NCBI RefSeq assembly: GCF_003097635.1 | Contig: NZ_QCZI01000001.1 | Location: forward strand, 248,001-312,000 | Direction: 5' to 3' | Length of the DNA: 64,000 nucleotides | Source of the DNA: Flavobacterium psychrotolerans | Lineage (GTDB): Bacteria; Bacteroidota; Bacteroidia; Flavobacteriales; Flavobacteriaceae | In this document: positions 16,279 through 23,738 of the stretch, in pieces | Layout: each line of letters starts with the position of its first letter | How positions within the stretch are numbered: the first letter of the stretch is position 1 | Translations under genes and position numbers: made by a program | The notes under the pieces: generated by a model | Told to the model about the DNA's origin: nothing | Databases searched by the model: none | The model's input: only the letters and a program-made list of their open reading frames with translations

Positions 16279-18669
16279 ATGAATAGATCAATTAAAAAAA
16301 TTGCAGTAATTGGATCCGGAATTATGGGTTCGGGAATTGCTTGTCATTTTGCTAACATTGGGGTTGAAGTTTTACTTTTGGATATTATTCCAAGAGAACT
16401 CACTGAAGCTGAAGCTAAAAAAGGGCTTACTTTAGAAAGTAAAATTGTCAGAAACCGATTGGTGAATGAGCATTTAGCCAATTCATTAAAATCGAAACCA
16501 TCCCCTATTTACAATCCAAAATTTGCCAACAGAATTACTACTGGAAATACCACCGATGACATGGCTAAAATTGCTGCTGTCGATTGGATTATTGAAGTGG
16601 TGGTGGAACGTTTAGACATCAAAAAAATGGTGTTTGAACAAATTGAAAAATTCAGAAAACCCGGAACTTTGGTAACTTCAAACACTTCAGGAATTCCGAT
16701 TCACTTTATGAGCGAAGGACGAACTGAAGATTTCCAAAAACACTTCTGTGGCACACACTTTTTTAATCCTGCGCGTTACTTAAAATTATTCGAAATCATA
16801 CCTGGTCCACAAACGGCAACTGAGGTTTTGAATTTCCTTACTATATATGGAGAAAAATTCTTAGGCAAAACTTCGGTAGTAGCCAAAGATACCCCGGCAT
16901 TCATTGGAAACCGAATTGGAATTTACGGTATTCAGAGTTTGTTTCATTTGGTCAAAGAAATGGGATTAACGATTGAAGAAGTAGATAAATTGACTGGTCC
17001 AGTTATTGGTCGTCCAAAATCGGCCACTTTTAGAACGGTTGATGTGGTTGGATTGGATACTTTGGTGCATGTTGCCAACGGAATCTATGAAAACTGCCCG
17101 AATGATGAGCAACACGAATTGTTCAAATTGCCAGATTTTGTCAATAAAATGGTGGAAAATCAATGGTTTGGAAGCAAAACGGGTCAAGGTTTTTATAAAA
17201 AAGTAGACAAGGATATTTTGTCTTTGGATTTAGATACATTAGAATACCGTCCGGCTAAAAGAGCATCTTTTGCCACTTTAGAATTGACAAAAACAATTGA
17301 TAAACCTATTGATCGTTTTAAAGTTCTGGTAAAAGGAACAGACAAAGCGGGAGAATTCTATAGAAAAAGTTTTGCGGGAATGTTCGCTTATGTTTCGAAC
17401 AGAATTCCAGAAATCTCCGATGAGTTATACAAAATTGATGATGCGATGAAAGCCGGTTTCGGATGGGAAAATGGTCCTTTCGAAATTTGGGATGCCATTG
17501 GTGTTGAAAAAGGAATCGAAATCATGAAAGCCGAAGGTTTAGCGCCTGCCGCTTGGGTAAATGATATGTTGGCTTCTGGTATTTCTAGTTTTTATACTGT
17601 AAAAGAAGGAGCGACTTTTTTCTATAATATTCCAACAAAATCACAAACTAAAGTTCCAGGTCAGGATGCATTTATCATCTTGAACAACATTCGCGAAAGC
17701 AAAAAAGTATGGAGCAATAGCGGAGCGATTATACAAGATTTAGGAGACGGAATTTTGAATTTAGAATTCCAATCCAAGATGAATACCATTGGTGGTGATG
17801 TTTTGGCAGCTATCAATAAAGCAATTGATTTATCCGAAAAGGAACATCAAGGTTTGGTTATAGGAAACCAAGCTGCCAATTTCTCTGTTGGAGCCAATAT
17901 CGGGATGATATTCATGATGGCGGTGGAACAAGAATATGATGAATTGAATATGGCTATCAAAATGTTCCAAGACACGATGATGCGTGTGCGCTATTCAGGA
18001 ATTCCTGTTGTTGTTGCACCACACGGAATGACTTTTGGCGGTGGTTGTGAAATGAGTTTGCATGCGGATAAAGTTGTTGCTGCTGCAGAAACCTATATGG
18101 GATTAGTGGAATTTGGTGTCGGTGTAATTCCTGGTGGTGGCGGATCGAAAGAAATGGCTTTGAGAGCTTCTGATTTATTCCGTAAAAACGATGTGGAATT
18201 AAATGTTTTACAAGAATATTTCTTGACCATTGCAATGGCAAAAGTATCAACTTCCGGTTACGAAGCCTTTGATACCGGTCTTTTGCAACATGGAAAAGAT
18301 ATCATTGTAGTCAACAAAGACCGTCAGATTGCCGAAGCGAAAAAACACGCTTTACTAATGGCGGAAGCCGGTTACACACAACCAATTCGCAGAAATGATG
18401 TAAAAGTTTTAGGAAAACAAGCATTAGGAATGTTCTTAGTTGGAACAGATCAAATGCAAGCGGGAAAATACATATCAGATCACGACCAGAAAATCGCTAA
18501 CAAACTGGCTTATGTAATGGCGGGTGGCGATTTATCAGAGTCAACATTAGTATCTGAGCAATATTTATTGGATTTGGAACGTGAAGCTTTCTTATCTCTT
18601 TGCACCGAAAGAAAAACATTGGAGCGCATCCAATTTATGTTAACTAAAGGAAAACCTCTTCGCAATTAG
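16279..18669 (+). CDS. 3-hydroxyacyl-CoA dehydrogenase / enoyl-CoA hydratase fusion
   Basis: A 796-residue bifunctional beta-oxidation enzyme. The N-terminal half is an L-3-hydroxyacyl-CoA dehydrogenase with the Rossmann motif GSGIMGSG (residues 11-18) and the block CGTHFFNPARYLKLFEI carrying the catalytic His. The C-terminal part (about 480-720) is crotonase-like, with GGGCEMSLHAD and the Glu-containing MGLVEFGVGVIPGGGG. The domain order (dehydrogenase first) is the reverse of E. coli FadB. It hydrates trans-2-enoyl-CoA and oxidises the 3-hydroxy product with NAD. The downstream thiolase and acyl-CoA dehydrogenase genes complete the cycle. Confidence 0.93.
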   Translation: MNRSIKKIAVIGSGIMGSGIACHFANIGVEVLLLDIIPRELTEAEAKKGLTLESKIVRNRLVNEHLANSLKSKPSPIYNPKFANRITTGNTTDDMAKIAAVDWIIEVVVERLDIKKMVFEQIEKFRKPGTLVTSNTSGIPIHFMSEGRTEDFQKHFCGTHFFNPARYLKLFEIIPGPQTATEVLNFLTIYGEKFLGKTSVVAKDTPAFIGNRIGIYGIQSLFHLVKEMGLTIEEVDKLTGPVIGRPKSATFRTVDVVGLDTLVHVANGIYENCPNDEQHELFKLPDFVNKMVENQWFGSKTGQGFYKKVDKDILSLDLDTLEYRPAKRASFATLELTKTIDKPIDRFKVLVKGTDKAGEFYRKSFAGMFAYVSNRIPEISDELYKIDDAMKAGFGWENGPFEIWDAIGVEKGIEIMKAEGLAPAAWVNDMLASGISSFYTVKEGATFFYNIPTKSQTKVPGQDAFIILNNIRESKKVWSNSGAIIQDLGDGILNLEFQSKMNTIGGDVLAAINKAIDLSEKEHQGLVIGNQAANFSVGANIGMIFMMAVEQEYDELNMAIKMFQDTMMRVRYSGIPVVVAPHGMTFGGGCEMSLHADKVVAAAETYMGLVEFGVGVIPGGGGSKEMALRASDLFRKNDVELNVLQEYFLTIAMAKVSTSGYEAFDTGLLQHGKDIIVVNKDRQIAEAKKHALLMAEAGYTQPIRRNDVKVLGKQALGMFLVGTDQMQAGKYISDHDQKIANKLAYVMAGGDLSESTLVSEQYLLDLEREAFLSLCTERKTLERIQFMLTKGKPLRN

Positions 18670-18747
18670 AAAATAGAAAAAAGATAATAGAATATAGATT
18701 TAAGACAGCGTTAAAGTCTATTTTCTATACTCTATTTTCTATACTCT
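18668..18747. repeat. long imperfect inverted repeat with TCTATTTTCTATACTCT units
   Basis: The left arm 18668-18700 and right arm 18715-18747 match in reverse complement at about 26 of 33 positions without gaps, around a 14-base loop. The right arm is itself two tandem copies of a TATTTTCTATACTC unit. The same unit recurs after the four-helix-bundle gene at 20353-20380. It lies between the HADH and thiolase genes. Confidence 0.7.
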
Positions 18748-18762
18748 TAAAAAGAAAAAAAA

Positions 18763-19944
18763 ATGAAAACAGCATATATAGTTAAAGCTTATCGTACTGC
18801 AGTAGGAAAAGCACCAAAAGGAGTTTTTAGATTTAAAAGACCCGATGAACTGGCAGCCGAAACCATTGAATTCATGATGAATGAGTTGCCTGATTTTGAT
18901 AAAAAACGTATTGATGACGTGATGGTAGGAAATGCCATGCCAGAAGCCGAACAAGGATTGAACGTAGGACGATTGATTTCCTTAATGGGATTGAAAATCG
19001 AAGATGTTCCGGGTGTGACAATAAATAGATATTGCGCCTCTGGATTAGAAACTATCGGGATAGCCACAGCCAAAATCCAGTCCGGAATGGCCGATTGTAT
19101 TATTGCCGGTGGTGCCGAAAGCATGAGTTTTATTCCGATGGGAGGCTACAAACCTACTCCGGATTATGCTGTCGCAAAAGCTGGACACGAAGATTATTAT
19201 TGGGGAATGGGACTGACCGCAGAAGCCGTTGCCAAACAATATAATGTGTCCAGAGCAGATCAAGATGAGTTTGCTTATAACTCCCACATGAAAGCCTTGA
19301 AAGCACAGGCCGAAGGTAAATTCGACAAACAAATTGTTCCAATTACCATCGAGCAAACTTTCATAAACGAAAATGGCAAAAAAGAAACCAAATCTTATGT
19401 TGTCAATAAAGATGAAGGTCCAAGAGCAGGAACATCGGTAGAAGCATTGACTGGATTAAAACCTGTTTTTGCTGCCGATGGAAGTGTGACTGCAGGAAAT
19501 TCATCCCAAATGAGTGACGGAGCAGCTTTTGTTTTAATCATGAGTGAAGAAATGGTAAAAGAGTTGAATCTGGAGCCAATAGCACGTTTGGTGAACTTTG
19601 CTTCAGCTGGAGTGGAACCAAGAATCATGGGAATTGGCCCGGTAAAAGCAATTCCAAAAGCATTGAAACAAGCCGGTTTACAATTGAAAGATATTGATTT
19701 AATTGAATTGAATGAAGCTTTTGCTTCTCAATCATTAGCCGTAATTCGTGAATTAGGTCTAAATCCGGATATCGTCAACGTAAACGGTGGAGCAATTGCT
19801 TTAGGTCACCCTCTTGGTTGTACCGGTGCAAAATTATCGGTTCAATTATTTGACGAAATGAAACGCAGAGGAAGTAAATATGGAATTGTGAGTATGTGCG
19901 TAGGAACTGGACAAGGAAGTGCGGGGATTTACGAGTTGATGTAG
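18763..19944 (+). CDS. fadA: acetyl-CoA C-acyltransferase (3-ketoacyl-CoA thiolase)
   Basis: A 393-residue degradative thiolase that cleaves 3-ketoacyl-CoA with CoA to give acetyl-CoA. Catalytic residues are nucleophile Cys91 in RYCASG, His349 in GHPLGCTG and Cys379 in MCVGTGQG; GGAESMS and NEAFAS-type blocks are also present. The length is typical. It is the third gene of the beta-oxidation operon. The spacer before it is a large repeat hairpin, and the four-helix-bundle gene follows 37 bases after its stop. The gene symbol is by analogy with E. coli. Confidence 0.93.
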   Translation: MKTAYIVKAYRTAVGKAPKGVFRFKRPDELAAETIEFMMNELPDFDKKRIDDVMVGNAMPEAEQGLNVGRLISLMGLKIEDVPGVTINRYCASGLETIGIATAKIQSGMADCIIAGGAESMSFIPMGGYKPTPDYAVAKAGHEDYYWGMGLTAEAVAKQYNVSRADQDEFAYNSHMKALKAQAEGKFDKQIVPITIEQTFINENGKKETKSYVVNKDEGPRAGTSVEALTGLKPVFAADGSVTAGNSSQMSDGAAFVLIMSEEMVKELNLEPIARLVNFASAGVEPRIMGIGPVKAIPKALKQAGLQLKDIDLIELNEAFASQSLAVIRELGLNPDIVNVNGGAIALGHPLGCTGAKLSVQLFDEMKRRGSKYGIVSMCVGTGQGSAGIYELM

Positions 19945-19981
19945 GCAGAAGAGAAAAGAATATTGCCGTAAAAGACAAAAT

Positions 19982-20332
19982 ATGCGTCATAATTATAAGA
20001 ATCTGAAAATTTGGCAACTTGGAATAGAAATCGCAAATGATGTTTCTGACATACTTTTAGACTTTCCAAAACACGAAAGATTTGATTTAAGTTCACAATT
20101 AAGCAGATGTTCAGTTTCAATACCTAGTAATATAGCCGAAGGTTCATCTAGAACTGATAAATCATTTAGCCATTTTATAGATATCTCTTTAGGCTCTTCT
20201 TTTGAATTAATTACACAACTAATAGTTGCAAAGCATCGAAAATACATTAACGAAATAAAATTTAATCAATTAGAAACAAAAGTAGAAGAATTTCAAAGAA
20301 TGACTATGGGATTTCAAAATGGACTAAAATAA
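19982..20332 (+). CDS. four-helix-bundle protein (23S rRNA intervening-sequence family)
   Basis: A 116-residue protein of the S23/IVP four-helix-bundle family (TIGR02436 type). The signature is YKNLKIWQLGIEIANDVSD at the start and RCSVSIPSNIAEGSSR in the second helix, followed by F.H.....GS..EL. The family was first seen in rRNA intervening sequences but is mostly found elsewhere; its function is unsettled and it may form oligomers. Here it is wedged between thiolase and acyl-CoA dehydrogenase genes and bordered by AT-rich repeats, which suggests an inserted unit rather than a working part of the operon. Confidence 0.88.
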   Translation: MRHNYKNLKIWQLGIEIANDVSDILLDFPKHERFDLSSQLSRCSVSIPSNIAEGSSRTDKSFSHFIDISLGSSFELITQLIVAKHRKYINEIKFNQLETKVEEFQRMTMGFQNGLK

Positions 20333-20335
20333 ATC

Positions 20336-20391
20336 TATTCACAAAACTCTATATTCTATTTTCTATATTCTTTACTCTAAAGTCTATCATC
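20336..20391. repeat. AT-rich repeat of TCTATTTTCTATATTCT type
   Basis: The stretch after the four-helix-bundle gene is made of CTAT/TTCT units. CTATTTTCTATATTCT differs by one base from the unit in the 18715-18747 arm, and AAAGTCTAT also recurs. It appears to be a member of the same repeat family. Confidence 0.55.
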
Positions 20392-20405
20392 TAAAAAAAT
20401 AAGTC

Positions 20406-22196
20406 ATGAACGACAAAACAAGAGGAGGTCAATTCCTGGTAAAAGAAACAAAATGCGAAGACATCTTCACTCCAGAAGATTTCAATGAAGAACAATTAAT
20501 GATGCGTGACTCTGTAAGAGAGTTTGTGGACAAAGAAATTTGGCCAAACAAAGACCGTTTTGAGAAAAGAGATTTTGCTTTAACGGTAGAAAGTATGCAT
20601 AAAGCTGCTGAATTGGGCTTTTTGAGTATCACAGTTCCTGAAGCTTATGGCGGAATGGGGATGGGATTTGTAAATTCTGTTTTAGTTTGCGATTATATTT
20701 CGGGAGCTACAGGTTCATTCTCTTCAGCTTTTGGAGCACATACCGGAATTGGAACCTTGCCAATCACTTTGTATGGAACTGAAGAACAAAAACAAAAATA
20801 TGTGACAAAATTAGCTTCTGGTGAATGGTTTGGAGCTTATTGTTTGACAGAACCAGGCGCAGGATCTGATGCTAATTCCGGAAAAACAAAAGCCGTTCTA
20901 TCCGAAGATGGAAAATATTATTCTATCTCAGGACAAAAAATGTGGATTACAAATGCCGGTTTTTGTAATGTCTTTATTGTTTTTGCCCGTATCGGAGATG
21001 ATAAAAACATAACTGGATTTATCGTAGAAAATGACCCAAATAATGGTATTTCTATGAATGAAGAAGAGCACAAATTAGGAATTCGCTCCTCTTCTACCCG
21101 TCAGGTTTTCTTTGCGGACACGAAAGTTCCTGTTGAAAACATGCTATCTGAAAGAGGTAATGGTTTCAAAATAGCCATGAATGCTTTAAACGTAGGCCGA
21201 ATCAAATTGGCCGCAGCCTGCTTAGATGCGCAACGCCGTGTGATTACAAATTCCACAAAATATGCTAATGAAAGAATTCAATTCAATACTGCAATCTCAC
21301 AGTTTGGTGCAGTACGTTCCAAATTAGCAGAAATGGCTGCCAGCTGTTATGCCGGAGAAAGTGCCACTTACCGTGCTGCAAAAGATATTGAAGACCGAAT
21401 CATATCTCGTGAAACTGAAGGTGCCTCACATCAAGAAGCCGAATTAAAAGGGATTGAAGAATATGCTATTGAGTGTTCAATTCTTAAAGTAGCGGTTTCA
21501 GAAGATATTCAAAATTGTGCCGACGAAGGAATTCAAATCTTTGGCGGAATGGGATTTTCAGAAGACACGCCAATGGAAAGTGCTTGGAGAGATGCTAGAA
21601 TTGCTCGTATTTATGAAGGAACTAACGAAATCAACAGAATGTTATCTGTAGGAATGTTAATCAAAAAAGCGATGAAAGGTCACGTTGATTTACTCGGACC
21701 AGCATCAAAAGTACAAGAAGAATTAATGGGAATCCCATCATTTGAAACTCCCGATTATTCTGAATTATTTGCCGAAGAAAAAGAAATGATTGGAAAATTG
21801 AAAAAAGCATTCTTAATGGTTGCTGGCGGAGCTGTTCAAAAATACGGACCAGATTTAGATGCTCACCAACAATTATTGATGGCAGCTTCAGATATTTTGA
21901 TTGAAATTTACATGGCTGAAAGTACTATTCTTAGAACTGAAAAATTAGCTAAAAAAGATGGAGAAGCCAAAGTACAAGAGCAAATTGCTATGGCAAAATT
22001 ATATTTATACAAAGCAGTGGATATTGTAACTCAAAAAGGAAAAGAAAGTGTTATCTCTTTTGCTGAAGGTGATGAACAACGAATGATGTTGATGGGATTA
22101 CGCCGTTTTACCAAATATACCAATATGCCAAATATTGTAGGTTTAAGAGAAACGATTACTACAAAATTAGTGACAGAAAACCAATACTGCTTCTAA
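20406..22196 (+). CDS. acyl-CoA dehydrogenase
   Basis: A 596-residue FAD enzyme catalysing the first oxidation of beta-oxidation. The ACAD blocks are GAYCLTEPGAGSDA (substrate/FAD binding), ISGQKMWITNAGF, the region QIFGGMGFSEDTPMESAWRDARI with GG/Y, and ARIYEGTNEI, which contains the Glu of YEGTNEI at the catalytic base position. It carries an extra C-terminal helical region of about 150 residues, as in very-long-chain/ACAD9-like enzymes. It ends the operon; a terminator follows. Electrons would pass to an ETF not encoded here. Confidence 0.93.
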   Translation: MNDKTRGGQFLVKETKCEDIFTPEDFNEEQLMMRDSVREFVDKEIWPNKDRFEKRDFALTVESMHKAAELGFLSITVPEAYGGMGMGFVNSVLVCDYISGATGSFSSAFGAHTGIGTLPITLYGTEEQKQKYVTKLASGEWFGAYCLTEPGAGSDANSGKTKAVLSEDGKYYSISGQKMWITNAGFCNVFIVFARIGDDKNITGFIVENDPNNGISMNEEEHKLGIRSSSTRQVFFADTKVPVENMLSERGNGFKIAMNALNVGRIKLAAACLDAQRRVITNSTKYANERIQFNTAISQFGAVRSKLAEMAASCYAGESATYRAAKDIEDRIISRETEGASHQEAELKGIEEYAIECSILKVAVSEDIQNCADEGIQIFGGMGFSEDTPMESAWRDARIARIYEGTNEINRMLSVGMLIKKAMKGHVDLLGPASKVQEELMGIPSFETPDYSELFAEEKEMIGKLKKAFLMVAGGAVQKYGPDLDAHQQLLMAASDILIEIYMAESTILRTEKLAKKDGEAKVQEQIAMAKLYLYKAVDIVTQKGKESVISFAEGDEQRMMLMGLRRFTKYTNMPNIVGLRETITTKLVTENQYCF

Positions 22197-22234
22197 ACAG
22201 AAAGATTTTTAGTATTTGATTGCTTAGAAAAATT

Positions 22235-22268
22235 CCGCACCTGTTTCCAAAATCAGTGCGGTTTTTTT
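22235..22268 (+). terminator. intrinsic terminator of the beta-oxidation operon
   Basis: CCGCAC (22235-22240) pairs with GTGCGG (22256-22261), with TG/CA continuing after one bulge, followed by seven T residues. Confidence 0.8.
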
Positions 22269-22318
22269 ATTAAATAAAAATGAATATTTTAGCACAAAAA
22301 TAAATTAAAACCATTAAC

Positions 22319-22843
22319 ATGAAAATATTAGGAATAGGTTCCCGAATCAATCACCATGAATTTGGGAAAGGAGTTATCACCAATGTATCCGCTAAAGAAT
22401 ATTGGGTAACCTTTATTGAAAATGGGTTGGAGACCATTGCCTTTGAAAGTGAATTTGAGGTGATTGAAGCCACAGAAAATGAGGTCGATACGGTGAGTTT
22501 TCATGATGTAGAAAAAAGCTTACTCCATCTTTTGAAAAAATGGTCCGATATTTCCGAAATCGTTCCTATTGCTGACAAATGGAAAGGCGGAAAAATAATT
22601 TTAGACCCAGGTCAAGCAGGATTGGCCTCGAAAGAAATTCCAATCGATACTTTTTTTCACAAGATTATTATGGTTCGAGACCGAGTTCGGGTAATGGAAC
22701 AAAAAATCAATGCCAGCAAAATTGAGGAAATTGAAAAAATTGAGTTGCAACAATATATAACTCGAATTTATGGTAGTTTAACTACTTTCAATGTGTTATT
22801 CAAATCGACTAATGATTATTTTGTTGGAGAAAAAACAAAATAG
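22319..22843 (+). CDS. hypothetical protein with N-terminal Tudor-like (UvrD-tail-like) domain
   Basis: A 174-residue cytosolic protein. The first 45 residues (GSRINHHEFGKGVITNV, then beta-strand WVTFIENGLETI) resemble the G..V.H..FG.G.V Tudor-like module at the C-terminus of UvrD/PcrA helicases, which binds RNA polymerase there. The rest is helical with a predicted coiled coil around 125-160. I do not recognise a named family for the whole protein. It stands alone between the beta-oxidation terminator and sodC. The start follows a short AT-rich leader. Confidence 0.7.
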   Translation: MKILGIGSRINHHEFGKGVITNVSAKEYWVTFIENGLETIAFESEFEVIEATENEVDTVSFHDVEKSLLHLLKKWSDISEIVPIADKWKGGKIILDPGQAGLASKEIPIDTFFHKIIMVRDRVRVMEQKINASKIEEIEKIELQQYITRIYGSLTTFNVLFKSTNDYFVGEKTK

Positions 22844-22914
22844 ATTTTACAATTAAAACTACTACTTCTAAAAAATTATGAGTAAATTTATTCTATAATT
22901 TAATCTAAAAAGTC

Positions 22915-23442
22915 ATGAAAAAAATAATCCTTTCAATCGTTCTACTAATTGTGGTTATTATTGGATGTAAAACCAACTCTTCAAATGGTGTAACAAATAA
23001 ATTAAATGTGACTTTTGAACCTAAAAGCGACAGCAAAGTTAGCGGAAAAGGCACTTTTACAGAAAAAAATGGCGAGGTGACTTTTGTGGCCAATTTCAAA
23101 AAATTGAAACCAGGCATTCATGCCATCCATATCCACGAAAAATCAGATTGTTCGGCTGCAGATGGAAGTTCGGCTGGAGGACATTGGAACCCAACATTCA
23201 AAAAACACGGTAAACTAAGTGAAGGTGAATCTCATAAAGGCGATATCGGAAATTTTACCACCGATGAATATGGCAATGGAACCATCATGATAACAACTAA
23301 AGAATGGTGTATTGGTTGTGGAGATGCAACAAAAGACATTCTTGGAAAAAGTTTGATAGTACATCAAGGTCCGGACGATTATGTTTCACAACCTGCGGGG
23401 AATTCTGGTGCCAGAGTGGCTTGTTCTGCAATTATTAAATAA
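22915..23442 (+). CDS. sodC: Cu/Zn superoxide dismutase, lipoprotein
   Basis: A 175-residue envelope enzyme converting superoxide to hydrogen peroxide and oxygen. The lipobox VIIGC gives lipidated Cys18. The copper ligands are His72, His74, His90 and His150; zinc uses His90, His98, His107 and Asp110; the active-site Arg167 lies in GNSGARVAC, and Cys79-Cys170 is the likely conserved disulfide. An extra CxxC (Cys132/Cys135 in EWCIGCGD) sits in a loop and is not part of the common core. It is probably exported and tethered to a membrane facing the periplasm. Confidence 0.94.
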   Translation: MKKIILSIVLLIVVIIGCKTNSSNGVTNKLNVTFEPKSDSKVSGKGTFTEKNGEVTFVANFKKLKPGIHAIHIHEKSDCSAADGSSAGGHWNPTFKKHGKLSEGESHKGDIGNFTTDEYGNGTIMITTKEWCIGCGDATKDILGKSLIVHQGPDDYVSQPAGNSGARVACSAIIK

Positions 23443-23606
23443 CCATAATACTTAAAAAAGCGGTTATTTGGGTAATCTTTATTTTTCCAATAAAGAATTA
23501 GTATAGGTTAGGTATTTTATTTTTATTGTAGAGCTATGAGAGTAGCTTTCAACAATCTGTTATTACTTTGTTTATCAATCCAAACGGAGTGAAAAAGCGG
23601 TTTTAT

Positions 23607-23614
23607 TACCTTTG
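23607..23614 (+). promoter_or_regulatory. candidate -7 box upstream of the S9 peptidase gene
   Basis: TACCTTTG matches the -7 consensus, 124 bases before the ATG at 23739. No TTG sits at -33. The rest of the 296-base gap (23443-23738) shows only a repeated AAAAAGCGGTT (about 23454 and 23592) and no gene. Confidence 0.4.
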
Positions 23615-23738
23615 TTTTTTTATATGAATTTGTTTCAATTTACTATCATTACTGCTTGATCTCCAGAAAATCAATGCGGATTTAGTCATTAATGCCACTT
23701 ATTATTAATAAAACCACAGTAACATTCCGTTAATTTTA

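Noticed and set aside
17957..18250. Minus-strand 97-codon frame within the HADH/hydratase gene
   Set aside because: It is antisense to a conserved crotonase domain and His/Gln-rich as a frame artefact.
18715..18747. Tandem TATTTTCTATACTC units as a CRISPR array
   Set aside because: The units are directly adjacent without unique spacers of constant length and no cas genes are present.
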